Positions 30,481-39,184 are shown, counted from the first letter of the stretch. The stretch is DNA of 64,000 nucleotides from Lysobacterales bacterium 15-68-25 (GCA_002279065.1 NCKB01000005.1:216727-280726), one strand, 5' to 3'. Program-made: numbers and translations. Notes: generated by a model from the sequence alone, not told the origin.

Positions 30481-31191
30481 ATGCCGACCATGCACGCCAA
30501 CGTCAGCCCCGAGGAAATCGCCCGCTTCGACAAGCTGGCCGACCGCTGGTGGGATCCGGACGGCGAATCGCGACCGCTGCACGACCTCAATCCGGTGCGT
30601 GCCGCGTACGTTGCCGATCGCATCCTGCTGAAGGGCGCGAAGGTGGCCGACGTGGGATGCGGTGGCGGCCTGCTCAGCGAGGCGCTGGCGGCGGCCGGTG
30701 CGCAGGTCACCGGCATCGACCTCGGCGAGAAGGTGATCGAGATCGCGCGACTGCACCTGTACGAATCGAACCTCGCGGTCGACTACCGCATGCAGTCCTC
30801 GGCGGAACTGGCGGCGGCCGAGCCGGCCTGCTTCGACGCGGTGTGCTGCATGGAGATGATCGAGCACGTGCCGGACCCGGAGGCGCTGGTCAACGACCTG
30901 GCCGCCATGCTCAAGCCCGGCGGCAGGCTGTTCATGTCCACCCTCAATCGCACGCCGGTCGCCTTCGGCGCGGCGATCCTGGGGGCGGAATATCTGATGC
31001 GCATGCTGCCGCGCGGCACCCACCACTACGCGCAGTTCCTCAAGCCGTCGGAGCTGGCGCGGCTGCTCCGCCACGCCGGGCTGGAGCTGGAGGACGTCTC
31101 CGGGCTCGGCTACAACCCGCTGACCCGCAAGGCGTGGCTGAGCCGCATCACTGCCGTGAACTACCTGCTGTGCGCGCGCAAGCCGGCATGA
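30481..31191 (+). CDS. ubiG: Ubiquinone biosynthesis O-methyltransferase UbiG
   Basis: 236 residues. FDKLADRWWDPDGESRPLHDLNPVR is the UbiG-specific N-terminus; the SAM site is VADVGCGGGLLSEALA with TGIDLGEKVI; later blocks CMEMIEHVPDP and RGTHHYAQFLKPSEL are typical. It performs both O-methylations in ubiquinone synthesis at the membrane. Its stop overlaps the next gene by four bases. Confidence 0.96.
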   Translation: MPTMHANVSPEEIARFDKLADRWWDPDGESRPLHDLNPVRAAYVADRILLKGAKVADVGCGGGLLSEALAAAGAQVTGIDLGEKVIEIARLHLYESNLAVDYRMQSSAELAAAEPACFDAVCCMEMIEHVPDPEALVNDLAAMLKPGGRLFMSTLNRTPVAFGAAILGAEYLMRMLPRGTHHYAQFLKPSELARLLRHAGLELEDVSGLGYNPLTRKAWLSRITAVNYLLCARKPA

Positions 31192-31865
31192 AGACCCTGC
31201 CTGACCGTGTCGAGGGCGTGCTGTTCGACCTCGACGGCACCCTGCTGGACAGCGCGCCGGATCTCTACGCCGCATTGGCCCGCCAGTGCGCGGAAGAGGG
31301 TGTCGCGCCGCCGGACTTCGCGCTTGTGCGCGAGGTGGTTTCGCGCGGCTCCCGGGCGATCCTGCGCTGCGCATTCGGCGATCGCGGCGAGACCGCGGTC
31401 GAGGCGCTGGTGCCGCGCTACCTCGCGCTGTACGAGCAGGCGGTCGCCGAGGACACCCATGCGTTCGACGGTGTCGAGGCGCTGCTGGCCGCGCTGGAGC
31501 GACGGGGTATCCGCTGGGGCGTGGTGACCAACAAGCCGGGCTTCCTGACCGATCCGCTGCTGGCCCGCATCGGCTGGTCCACGCGCGCTTCGGCGGTGGT
31601 CTCGGGCGACACGCTGCCGGTGAAGAAACCCGATCCAGCCCCGGTGCGGCTGGCCTGCGAAACGGCGGGCATCGATCCGGCGCGTAGCCTGTTCGTCGGC
31701 GATGACCGCCGCGACGTGCAGGCCGGTGCGGCAGCGGGCCTGTACACCGTCGCCGTGCGCTGGGGCTATCTCGACGGCGGCGACCCGGACACCTGGCAGG
31801 CCGACGCGGTGATCGATCATCCCGACCAGCTTCTCCGCCTGCTGGCGCCGGAGGTCTCCGCATGA
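31188..31865 (+). CDS. gph: HAD phosphatase, phosphoglycolate phosphatase or MupP type
   Basis: 225 residues. HAD motif I is VLFDLDGTLLDSAPD, motif II lies in WGVVTNKPG, and motif III/IV in KKPDPAP and FVGDDRRDVQAG. The family includes phosphoglycolate phosphatase (Gph) and N-acetylmuramic acid 6-phosphate phosphatase (MupP). In pseudomonads mupP sits directly after ubiG, as here, so a cell-wall recycling role is as likely as removal of 2-phosphoglycolate. Overlaps its neighbours on both sides by four bases. Confidence 0.85.
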   Translation: MKTLPDRVEGVLFDLDGTLLDSAPDLYAALARQCAEEGVAPPDFALVREVVSRGSRAILRCAFGDRGETAVEALVPRYLALYEQAVAEDTHAFDGVEALLAALERRGIRWGVVTNKPGFLTDPLLARIGWSTRASAVVSGDTLPVKKPDPAPVRLACETAGIDPARSLFVGDDRRDVQAGAAAGLYTVAVRWGYLDGGDPDTWQADAVIDHPDQLLRLLAPEVSA

Positions 31866-32710
31866 TCGATACGCCGCACGGCCCGCTGCAGAGCTATGTC
31901 GACAAGTGGCTGGCGGTGCAGCCGCAGCAGCGCGTGGCGCTGGTGTTCGTCGATCCGCGTCGTCATGCCGGGCACATCGCGCTGGCCGCGCTGGAGCAGG
32001 AGCTGCTCGGCGCCGCCTACGGCATCCGCGAGCCGCAGGTGGCTGCGGTCAAGCTCAACTGGTGGGCCGAGGAACTGGCCGGGGCGGCGCAGAGCGGCGG
32101 CCGCCATCCGCTGACCCAGGTGCTGTTCGACGACGAGCGTGCGCAGACGCTTCCTGCCGAGCTGTGGCTGGCTCCGGTGCGCGCCGCGATCGAGCAGCTG
32201 GAGGAGGGCACTGCGGCTGATTTCGGTGCGCAGCTCGCCGCTGCCGAGCCGTTGCACGGCGCGCTGGCAGAGCTGGAGACCGCCTGGTGGTTCGGACGCG
32301 GCGCCGATCCGCGACGGGCACGCCGCGTCGCGGCGCTGGCCCACCTCGGCCATGCCTTGCGCCGCCTGCAGGATGATGCCGAGCGTGATCGTCTGCCGCT
32401 GCCCATGGCGCGGCTTGCGCGCTTCGGTCTGTCGCGCAGCGCATTGCGCACGCCCGGCGATGCGCGTGACCAGGCACTTCGCGCCCAGCTCGGCGATCTC
32501 GCCGCGGCATGGCGTGAGGCGATGGCGCTGCCGGGGCCGCTTGGCGTGTTCCGGGCGCTGGAGGCCCGCGAGTCGGTGCGGCTGGCGAAGGCCGCGGCGG
32601 GCGCCGGCGACCCGCTGGCGGCGCTGCAACGCGGCTTGCCGGGTAACGGCTTCGGCCTGACCCTGGCGGCATGGAACGCCGCGCGGCGCTGGCGCCTCGC
32701 CGGAGCCTGA
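31862..32710 (+). CDS. Squalene/phytoene synthase-like protein
   Basis: 282 residues, alpha-helical. The second half has the prenyl-diphosphate-type block LRRLQDDAERDRLPLPMARLARFGLS, like the second Asp-rich motif of squalene/phytoene synthases, and the N-terminal half has AAVKLNWWAEEL, like the RLQWWRDEL region. The first Asp-rich motif is not evident, so catalytic activity is doubtful; it resembles the non-enzymatic NDUFAF6-like branch. It ends the overlapping run mtaD-yciI-ubiG-gph, which suggests a link with quinone or membrane lipid metabolism. Confidence 0.7.
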   Translation: MIDTPHGPLQSYVDKWLAVQPQQRVALVFVDPRRHAGHIALAALEQELLGAAYGIREPQVAAVKLNWWAEELAGAAQSGGRHPLTQVLFDDERAQTLPAELWLAPVRAAIEQLEEGTAADFGAQLAAAEPLHGALAELETAWWFGRGADPRRARRVAALAHLGHALRRLQDDAERDRLPLPMARLARFGLSRSALRTPGDARDQALRAQLGDLAAAWREAMALPGPLGVFRALEARESVRLAKAAAGAGDPLAALQRGLPGNGFGLTLAAWNAARRWRLAGA

Positions 32711-32753
32711 GCTGGCATTGGCCAGAGGACGCAGCGTTTCCCCGGTGCACCTG

Positions 32754-32781
32754 TTGCGACCGGTGATCCCGCCCCTACATT
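32754..32781 (+). promoter_or_regulatory. Probable sigma-70 promoter of folE2
   Basis: TTGCGA at 32754-32759 and TACATT at 32776-32781 with a 16-base spacer, about 46 bases before the folE2 start. Confidence 0.5.
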
Positions 32782-32827
32782 GGCAGTTCCATGCGAGTCC
32801 GCTCGCACCCCGTTCCAGGATGTTCCC

Positions 32828-33781
32828 ATGCACAGCCACGAAAACACCGTCCGCCTGATGCCCGACGTCGCCCACCAGGCGCAGCCGCACCTGGCCGGAG
32901 CGCTGGACTGGGTAGGCATGGACGGGATCCAGGTGCCGGTGCGCTTCGATGCCGGCGACGGCGAGGTGCAGCGCACCAGCGCCCAGGTCGGTGCCTTCGT
33001 CAACCTCACGCGGCCGGACAAGCGGGGCATCCACATGTCGCGGCTGTACCTGCTGGTCGATCGCCATCTGGGCAGCAGCGAGGCGCTCAGTGCCAAGGGG
33101 CTGGAGGGGCTGCTGCAGGCGTTCCTCGAGTCGCACAAGGACCTCTCCGATCGCGCGCGACTGAGCATCCGCTTCGATGCGCTGGTGCGCCGCACCGCCC
33201 TGCGCAGCGGCAACAGCGGCTGGCGCAGTTACCCGGTGTCGGTCGAGGCCAGCCTGGGTCCCGACGGTTTCCGGCTGGAGCTGGGTACCGAGGTGGTCTA
33301 TTCGTCGACGTGCCCGGCATCGGCGGCGCTTTCCCGGCAGCTGATCCAGGAGCGCTTTGCGCAGGATTTCTCCGCCGACCGGCCGCTCGACCATGCCGAC
33401 GTGCTTGCCTGGCTGGGCAGCGAACAGGGCATCGTCGCCACGCCGCACGCGCAGCGAAGCGTCGCGCGCCTGCTGGTGCGCCTGAAGGAGGGTGTGGCTT
33501 TCGACCTGCTCGACACGCTCGACCGTGTGGAGGGGGCGCTCGGTACACCGGTGCAGACCGCGGTCAAGCGTGAGGACGAGCAGGCTTTCGCGCTCGCCAA
33601 TGGCAGCAACCTGATGTTCTGCGAGGATGCCGCGCGCCGCATCCAGCGCGCGCTCGAGGCCGACGGGCGCCTGGCCGACTTCCACGTGCGCGTCGAGCAC
33701 CAGGAGAGCCTGCATCCGCACGACGCGGTGGCCTATGCCAGCAAGGGTGTGCCGGGCGGCTTCGGCAGCGGTCCGCTCTGA
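32828..33781 (+). CDS. folE2: GTP cyclohydrolase FolE2 (type IB)
   Basis: 317 residues. Family blocks are seen in order: GALDWVGMDGIQVPVRF, VNLTRPDKRGIHMSRLY, EVVYSSTCPASAALS with the metal-ligating Cys, ATPHAQRSVARL, and HPHDAVAYASKGVPGG at the C-terminus. It makes 7,8-dihydroneopterin triphosphate from GTP for folate synthesis. In some bacteria this form replaces the zinc enzyme FolE under zinc shortage. The ATG at 32828 is preferred to a start 16 codons upstream that lacks similarity. Confidence 0.96.
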   Translation: MHSHENTVRLMPDVAHQAQPHLAGALDWVGMDGIQVPVRFDAGDGEVQRTSAQVGAFVNLTRPDKRGIHMSRLYLLVDRHLGSSEALSAKGLEGLLQAFLESHKDLSDRARLSIRFDALVRRTALRSGNSGWRSYPVSVEASLGPDGFRLELGTEVVYSSTCPASAALSRQLIQERFAQDFSADRPLDHADVLAWLGSEQGIVATPHAQRSVARLLVRLKEGVAFDLLDTLDRVEGALGTPVQTAVKREDEQAFALANGSNLMFCEDAARRIQRALEADGRLADFHVRVEHQESLHPHDAVAYASKGVPGGFGSGPL

Positions 33782-33800
33782 CCCGACGCCGCGGCGGGCG

Positions 33801-34343
33801 TCAGGTCGGCAGACCTGCCCGCAACGCGAAGATGAAGAACACCCCGATCGCCACCAGGCTGACCAGCACGTAATCGCGCCGGTCGCCCAGCGCCCGGGCG
33901 CGCAGCGACAGGTACACCGGAGCGCCCACTGCGCCGAGCAGGATCAGCCACCACCCGGCGTGCGGCAGGTCGCAGCCTGCGCGCTTCAGCTGCTGCCGGT
34001 CATGCAGTGCCAGCCCGATGTAGGCGACCATGCCGATCAGCCCCGAGCCAGGCAGCGGCGACAGGAGCAGCAGGCCGAAGGGCAGGCAGGCAATCAGCCA
34101 CGCCGTGGCCGGGTCCACCGTGCTTCCGACGGAAGCGATCTTCGTTGCCGCCCCCCTGCGCAGCGGCGCATCTGCTGCGAACAGCGTGCGCTCCACCGGC
34201 GCCCATGCCGGCATCCCCTCGCACCACACCAGCGTACCCACCGGCATGCGTCCCTCGCGCAGACGGTGCCGGATGGTTTCCTCGTCGACCGGACCTTCGG
34301 CGTTCGAGCCATCCTGGTAGTACCACGACACTCCGCGCATCAT
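33801..34343 (-). CDS. GYF-domain (DUF4339-like) membrane protein
   Basis: 180 residues. The N-terminal 60 residues form a GYF_2-type domain (WYYQDGSNAEGPVDEETIRHRLREGRMPVGTLVWCEGMPAWAPV), thought to bind peptides. Three or four hydrophobic segments follow (AWLIACLPFGLLLLSPL, LIGMVAYIGLAL, WWLILLGAVGAPVYLSL, VLVSLVAIGVFFIFAL). Its role is unknown. The start is one of two adjacent ATGs. It lies 64 bases downstream of yidD on the same strand and converges on folE2. Confidence 0.75.
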   Translation of the reverse strand: MMRGVSWYYQDGSNAEGPVDEETIRHRLREGRMPVGTLVWCEGMPAWAPVERTLFAADAPLRRGAATKIASVGSTVDPATAWLIACLPFGLLLLSPLPGSGLIGMVAYIGLALHDRQQLKRAGCDLPHAGWWLILLGAVGAPVYLSLRARALGDRRDYVLVSLVAIGVFFIFALRAGLPT

Positions 34344-34407
34344 CGTGACCAGGCCGGTCGCGTGGCGCCGGCGATCGCTGTCGCGCCGAGCCTGCCCGGG
34401 TGGCCGG

Positions 34408-34686
34408 TCACCGGACCTGACCGGAGTCGTCGGCCTCGGGGGCGCCGTGGTGGCGGCATCGACGCAGTTCGAACTGCTGGGGAACCGGATCCTCGCCGCC
34501 GCAGCACAGCGGCTGGCAGCGGGCGATGCGCCATGCGGCAAGCACGCTGCCGCGCAGCGGCCCGAAGCGTGCCACGGCAATCCGTGCATAATCCGAGCAA
34601 CTGGGGTAGAAGCGACAGCGTTGCCCCAGCAGGGGGCTGAGCCAGCGTTTATACAGGCGGAGCAGAAAAAGCAGGAATCGGGTCAA
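34408..34686 (-). CDS. yidD: Membrane protein insertion efficiency factor YidD
   Basis: 92 residues. The family pattern is clear: [30 protein letters not shown], with an amphipathic N-terminal helix and conserved cysteines, then [19 protein letters not shown]. YidD assists YidC in inserting membrane proteins. It usually lies in the rpmH-rnpA-yidD-yidC order near the origin; here it stands outside that cluster, before the GYF-domain gene. Confidence 0.93.
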   Translation of the reverse strand: MTRFLLFLLRLYKRWLSPLLGQRCRFYPSCSDYARIAVARFGPLRGSVLAAWRIARCQPLCCGGEDPVPQQFELRRCRHHGAPEADDSGQVR

Positions 34687-34810
34687 GGCACTTCACGCGG
34701 CCGAAGCGGCTGGCGGTTTGTCATACCCCAGTATTCCAGAAAGCTCGCTTGCTGGTGTAAGGCACATGGGCTATAACACCCGGCCGCCACGGCCAAAATG
34801 GTGAAGGGAA

Positions 34811-35977
34811 ATGGCGAAAACCACGCGTAGTTCGACCGCCACCAAGGCGCAGAAGAACAAGCCTGCGGCCACGGCGAAGTCCACCAAGACAGGAAAGGCG
34901 AAGTCCGCAGCAGCCACATCGCGTGGCGCATCCAGGAGCGTCGCCAAGCCCGTCGCCAAGAAGGCGGCCGCCAAGACGGTGACCAAGAAGCCTTCGCCGA
35001 AGAAGCCGGCGGCAAAGAAACCGGTGGCGAAAAAGGCGGCTCCGAAGCCGGTGATGGCGAAAAAGACGTCGACAAAGAAGGCGCCGGACAGGAAAGTCGC
35101 GGCGAAGAAGACGCCCTCCAAGGCTCCGGCCAGGAAGGTCCCGGCCAAGCCGGCCGTGGCGAAGAAGGTACCCGCGAAGAAGGCTGCCGCACAGAAAGTG
35201 GTGAAGCCGGCCGCGGTCGCAAAGAAGCCGGCCAAGCCGACCGCGGTGAAGCCGGCGGTGGTCAAGCCGGTAGCGGCCAAGAAGGCTTCCGCCAAGGCTG
35301 CGCCAGTCAAGGCCGCGCCCGCGAAGCCGGTGGCTGCGCCTCCTGCCGCCAAGCCGGCCCAGGTCGTGCCGAAGCCGGCACCGGCAACCGCAGGCAAGGT
35401 CGCCAGTGCGACTTCGTCCGCCACGCCGAAGGTGGCAACGGCTACCATCAGTCATACTCCTCCCAAGAAACAGAAGTCCCAGTCGTCCTCAATGAATAAA
35501 GCTGCAGCCAATACCGACCATGGCGTGACGAAGGAAGACGGGCGCTACGCGTTGCCCGCCAGCGTCACGATCGATCTGCCCAAGGGCTACCGTCCCTCCG
35601 CCGACGAGGAGTACATGAGCCCGCGGCAGCTGGCGTACTTCCGCAACAAGCTCCGCGACTGGCGCGACCAGCTCGTCGAGGAGTCGCGCCAGACCATGGA
35701 GAACCTCCGCGACGAGGTCCGCGACGTCGGTGACGAGGCCGAGCGCGCCACCCGCGAGACCGAGAACTCGCTGGAACTGCGCACGCGCGATCGCTACCGC
35801 AAGCTGATCTCCAAGATCGACAAGGCGCTGCGCCGGATCGAGGAAGGCCGTTACGGCTACTGCGAGGAGACCGACGAGGAAATCGGCGTCGACCGCCTCG
35901 ATGCCCGACCGATCGCCACCCTGTCGCTCGATGCGCAGGAGCGTCGCGAGCACCTGCAGAAGCAGATGGGCGACTGA
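34811..35977 (+). CDS. dksA: DksA-type RNA polymerase regulator with a long histone-H1-like N-terminal extension
   Basis: 388 residues. Residues 1 to about 227 are a low-complexity Lys/Ala/Pro region with many PAKK and AKKP repeats, like AlgP or histone H1. From Met228 on is a DksA: DEEYMSPRQLAYFRNKLRDWRDQL, a coiled coil whose tip keeps Asp71 and Ala76 equivalents (Asp74 is Glu), and the C-terminal region GYCEETDEEIGVDRLDARP. Of the four zinc cysteines of E. coli DksA only the first remains; the others are Thr, Ser and Ala. It should bind the polymerase secondary channel with ppGpp. Whether translation can also start at Met228 (ATG 35492) is unclear; no ribosome binding site is seen there. 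Confidence 0.9.
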   Translation: MAKTTRSSTATKAQKNKPAATAKSTKTGKAKSAAATSRGASRSVAKPVAKKAAAKTVTKKPSPKKPAAKKPVAKKAAPKPVMAKKTSTKKAPDRKVAAKKTPSKAPARKVPAKPAVAKKVPAKKAAAQKVVKPAAVAKKPAKPTAVKPAVVKPVAAKKASAKAAPVKAAPAKPVAAPPAAKPAQVVPKPAPATAGKVASATSSATPKVATATISHTPPKKQKSQSSSMNKAAANTDHGVTKEDGRYALPASVTIDLPKGYRPSADEEYMSPRQLAYFRNKLRDWRDQLVEESRQTMENLRDEVRDVGDEAERATRETENSLELRTRDRYRKLISKIDKALRRIEEGRYGYCEETDEEIGVDRLDARPIATLSLDAQERREHLQKQMGD

Positions 35978-36004
35978 CGTCGAGGCACCGCCTGGATGTC
36001 CGTG

Positions 36005-36030
36005 CGAAGCCCCGCCCCGGCGGGGCTTCG
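36005..36030 (+). terminator. Weak hairpin terminator after dksA
   Basis: A perfect 10-bp stem (36005-36014 with 36021-36030) but only a poor T tract follows. It separates dksA from the arsenic operon. Confidence 0.5.
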
Positions 36031-36057
36031 TCGTTCCGGGGCTTGCGTGACGATGAA

Positions 36058-36077
36058 ATATCGATAATTCTGGATAT
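36058..36077 (+). promoter_or_regulatory. Probable ArsR operator abutting the arsR start
   Basis: A 20-bp imperfect palindrome (8 of 10 positions paired; arms ATATC and GATAT) ends on the base before the arsR ATG. ArsR-family sites are AT-rich dyads of this kind. GATAAT at 36063-36068 inside it could be the -10 element, which would make the transcript leaderless or nearly so. Confidence 0.6.
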
Positions 36078-36428
36078 ATGGAAGAAAGTGTCGCCATCGC
36101 TGCCCTGGCCGCCCTGGCCCAGCCGACCCGGCTGGCGGTGTTCCGCCTGCTGGTCAGCCACGAGCCGCGCGGCCTGGCCGCCGGTGACGTGGCCAGTGCG
36201 CTGGACGTGCCGCAGAACACCATGTCCGCTCATCTCGCCGTGCTGGCGCGGGCCGGGCTGGTGGCGACCGAGCGGCAGGGCCGCTCGATCATCTACCGCG
36301 CGCGTCTCGACGCGCTGCGCGCGCTGATGGTGTTCCTGGCGCGCGACTGCTGCAGCGCCCATCCCGAACTGTGTACCCCGCTGCTGGCCGATCTGGCCTG
36401 CTGCCCACCCGTCAAGGCGAAACCATGA
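36078..36428 (+). CDS. arsR: ArsR/SmtB-family arsenic-responsive repressor
   Basis: 116 residues with a winged helix (LAQPTRLAVFRLLVSHEPRGLAAGDVASALDVPQNTMSAHLAVLARAGLV). A Cys cluster near the C-terminus (DCCSAHPELC, residues 91, 92 and 99) resembles the As(III) site of the Acidithiobacillus type rather than the CVC site of E. coli ArsR. It should repress the following arsenic genes until arsenite binds. No Shine-Dalgarno sequence precedes the ATG. It overlaps the reductase gene by four bases. Confidence 0.92.
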   Translation: MEESVAIAALAALAQPTRLAVFRLLVSHEPRGLAAGDVASALDVPQNTMSAHLAVLARAGLVATERQGRSIIYRARLDALRALMVFLARDCCSAHPELCTPLLADLACCPPVKAKP

Positions 36429-37366
36429 CCGATCGCGTCTTCAACGTCCTGTTCCTTTGCACCGGCAATTCGGCCCGCTCGATTCTCGCCGAGAGCCTGC
36501 TCAACCAACTCGGAGAGGGGCGTTTCCGCGCGTTTTCCGCCGGCAGCCAGCCCAAGGGCGAAGTGCATCCGCTTGCGCTCGGGTTGCTGCGCGAGCTTGG
36601 GCACCCCGTCGATGGGCTGCGCTCGAAGAGCGTCGACGAGTTCGGGGGCGCCGATGCGCCGGTGATGGACTTTGTTTTCACCGTCTGCGACAACGCCGCC
36701 GGTGAGGTTTGCCCGATCTGGCCGGGGCATCCGATGACCGCGCACTGGGGTATCGAGGATCCGGCTGCCGCCACCGGCACGTCCGAGCAGCGCGAACAGG
36801 CCTTCCATACCGCCTTCCGGCTGCTGGCCAATCGCATCCGCGCGTTCATCGCGCTGCCGCTGGCAGGCCTGGAGCGCGAGTCGCTGCGTGCGCAGCTGCA
36901 GCAGATCGGCCATGCCGAGGGTGCCAGTGCGGCAGCGGCTCCGGTCGACGTGGTGATCTATCACAACCCCGATTGCGGAACCTCGCGCAACACCCTCGCC
37001 CTGATCCGCCATTGCGGCTTCGAGCCGCACGTCATCGAGTATCTCAAGACGCCGCCCAGCCGCGCGTTGCTGGCCCAGCTGGCAGCGCGTACCGGCGAAC
37101 CGTTGCGTGCCCTGATTCGCGAGAAGGGCACACCCTACGCCGAGCTGGGACTGGGCAACCCTGCGCTGTCTGATGACGAGCTCCTCGATGCGATGGTCGC
37201 CCACCCGATCCTGATCAACCGCCCGCTCGTCGTATCGCCACTTGGCGTGGCGCTGTGTCGCCCCTCCGAGCGCGTGCTGGACCTGCTGCCGATGCGTCCG
37301 CGCGGCGCCTTCGTCAAGGAGGACGGCGAAGCCGTGCTCGACGCCCAGGGCCGCCGCGTCGGCTGA
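36425..37366 (+). CDS. arsC: Double arsenate reductase: LMW-phosphatase-type ArsC fused to glutaredoxin-type ArsC
   Basis: 313 residues made of two different arsenate reductases. Residues 1 to about 165 are the low-molecular-weight phosphatase type with the P-loop [11 protein letters not shown] and a Cys pair later ([11 protein letters not shown]). After an Ala-rich joint, residues 175-313 are the ArsC/Spx fold with [22 protein letters not shown] and [11 protein letters not shown]. Both types turn arsenate into arsenite, drawing electrons from thioredoxin or glutathione/glutaredoxin. The single continuous frame leaves no doubt that this is one protein. It overlaps arsR and is followed by the arsenite exporter. 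Confidence 0.92.
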   Translation: MTDRVFNVLFLCTGNSARSILAESLLNQLGEGRFRAFSAGSQPKGEVHPLALGLLRELGHPVDGLRSKSVDEFGGADAPVMDFVFTVCDNAAGEVCPIWPGHPMTAHWGIEDPAAATGTSEQREQAFHTAFRLLANRIRAFIALPLAGLERESLRAQLQQIGHAEGASAAAAPVDVVIYHNPDCGTSRNTLALIRHCGFEPHVIEYLKTPPSRALLAQLAARTGEPLRALIREKGTPYAELGLGNPALSDDELLDAMVAHPILINRPLVVSPLGVALCRPSERVLDLLPMRPRGAFVKEDGEAVLDAQGRRVG

Positions 37367-37394
37367 CCGCTTCCTATCTTTCCAAGGCACCACG

Positions 37395-38459
37395 ATGACC
37401 GCCGCCACCCCGCGCCTGCGCCTGTCCTTCCTCGATCGCTACCTGACCCTTTGGATCTTCGCCGCGATGGCACTGGGCGTGACCCTCGGTGCGCTGTTTC
37501 CCGGCTTGCCGCAGGCGTTGGACCGGCTCAGCGTCGGCAGCACCAACCTGCCGATCGCGATCGGCCTGGTGCTGATGATGTACCCGCCGCTGGCGCGGGT
37601 CCGCTACGAGGAGCTGCATCGCGTGTTCGCCGACCGCCGCCTGCTGTGGCTGTCGCTGCTGCAGAACTGGGTGATCGGTCCGGTGCTGATGTTCGCGCTG
37701 GCGGTGATCTTCCTGCGCGACCGGCCCGAGTATATGACCGGGTTGATCCTGATCGGGCTGGCCCGCTGCATCGCGATGGTGATCGTGTGGAACCAGCTGG
37801 CCGGGGGCGACAACCAGTACGTGGCCGGGTTGGTCGCCTTCAATGCGATCTTCCAGTTGCTCACCTTCGGCGGCTACGCTTGGTTCTTCCTGTCGGTGCT
37901 GCCGCCGTGGTTCGGGCTGGCCGGGCAGGTGGTGCCAGTGGCGTTCACCACCATCGCCGGGGCGGTGCTGATCTATCTCGGCATCCCGTTCGCGGCGGGC
38001 TGGCTCAGTCGCCACGTGCTGATCCGTCGCCGTGGCGCGACCTGGTTCAACGATCGGTTTCTGCCGCGGATCGGGCCGCTGACGCTGGCCGCGCTGCTGT
38101 TCACCATCGTCGCCATGTTCAGCCTGAAGGGCGGCGAGTTGCTGGCCTTGCCCCTCGACGTGTTGCGCGTGGCGTTGCCGCTGGTGGTCTATTTCGTGGT
38201 CATGTTCGGGGTGAGCTTCGCGATGGCGCGCTGGGTCGGCGCGGACTATCCGCGCACCACAGCGGTGGCCTTCACCGCGGCCGGCAACAATTTCGAGCTG
38301 GCGATCGCGGTGGCGATCGCCGCGTTCGGGCTGGCCTCCAAGGTGGCCTTTGCCGCGGTGATCGGTCCGCTGGTGGAAGTGCCGGTGCTGCTGTTGCTGG
38401 TGCACGCCGCGCGCGCGATGCAGGCGCGCTTCGGCGCGGGGGCGGGGGCTCGGGCATGA
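37395..38459 (+). CDS. acr3: Arsenite efflux permease Acr3
   Basis: 354 residues with about ten membrane helices. [27 protein letters not shown] carries the conserved Cys essential for arsenite transport, and [19 protein letters not shown] is the second family block. It belongs to the bile/arsenite/riboflavin transporter superfamily and exports As(III) using the proton gradient. It lies 28 bases after arsC and overlaps arsH by four bases. Confidence 0.95.
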   Translation: MTAATPRLRLSFLDRYLTLWIFAAMALGVTLGALFPGLPQALDRLSVGSTNLPIAIGLVLMMYPPLARVRYEELHRVFADRRLLWLSLLQNWVIGPVLMFALAVIFLRDRPEYMTGLILIGLARCIAMVIVWNQLAGGDNQYVAGLVAFNAIFQLLTFGGYAWFFLSVLPPWFGLAGQVVPVAFTTIAGAVLIYLGIPFAAGWLSRHVLIRRRGATWFNDRFLPRIGPLTLAALLFTIVAMFSLKGGELLALPLDVLRVALPLVVYFVVMFGVSFAMARWVGADYPRTTAVAFTAAGNNFELAIAVAIAAFGLASKVAFAAVIGPLVEVPVLLLLVHAARAMQARFGAGAGARA

Positions 38460-39184
38460 ACCGGTTGCGCACGCTGGTCGATCCGGACCACCTGCCGGCG
38501 CTGGATGCACGCTATGCCCATCGCCGGCCGGCCGCGGGGCTCGGCCCCGCCGAGCCGCCGCCACGCATCCTGCTGCTCTACGGCTCGCTGCGCGAGCGCT
38601 CCTATTCGCGGCTGGCGGTGGAAGAAGCGGCACGCCTGCTGCGCTTCTTCGGGGCCGAGACGCGCATCTTCGATCCGTCCGACCTGCCGCTGCCCGATCA
38701 GGTCGCCGCCGACGACCATCCCGCGGTGAAGGAGCTGCGCGAGCTGTCGCAGTGGTCGGAAGGGCAGGTGTGGTGCAGTCCGGAACGGCACGGTCAGATC
38801 ACCGGCGTGATGAAGGCACAGATCGACCACCTGCCGCTGTCGATGGGCGCGATCCGCCCGACCCAGGGGCGCACGCTGGCGGTGATGCAGGTGTCCGGGG
38901 GCTCGCAGTCGTTCAACGCGGTGAACACGCTGCGCGTGCTGGGCCGCTGGATGCGCATGTTCACCATCCCCAACCAGTCCAGCGTGGCCAAGGCCTGGCA
39001 GGAGTTCGACGAGGCTGGGCGGATGAAGCCGTCGGCCTATTACGACCGCATCGTCGACGTGATGGAGGAACTGGTGCGCTTCACCGTGCTGCTTCGGCCG
39101 CACGCGGCGCTGCTGGTCGACCGTTACTCGGAGCGCCGGGAGACTGACCGGCCCGTGTCCGAAACCATCCTCGCCAAGCTGTAG
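38456..39184 (+). CDS. arsH: Arsenical resistance flavoprotein ArsH
   Basis: 242 residues, NADPH-dependent FMN reductase fold with the ArsH motif [17 protein letters not shown], then [30 protein letters not shown] and [13 protein letters not shown]. ArsH oxidises trivalent organoarsenicals and reduces quinones. Last gene of the arsR-arsC-acr3-arsH operon. Its stop codon overlaps a REP-like palindrome. Confidence 0.95.
   Translation: MNRLRTLVDPDHLPALDARYAHRRPAAGLGPAEPPPRILLLYGSLRERSYSRLAVEEAARLLRFFGAETRIFDPSDLPLPDQVAADDHPAVKELRELSQWSEGQVWCSPERHGQITGVMKAQIDHLPLSMGAIRPTQGRTLAVMQVSGGSQSFNAVNTLRVLGRWMRMFTIPNQSSVAKAWQEFDEAGRMKPSAYYDRIVDVMEELVRFTVLLRPHAALLVDRYSERRETDRPVSETILAKL

Noticed and set aside
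34811..35491. The Lys/Ala-rich region as a separate gene fused by a sequencing error to dksA
   Set aside because: There is no stop, frame change or second ribosome binding site at the junction, and Lys/Ala-rich heads on DksA occur in related bacteria.
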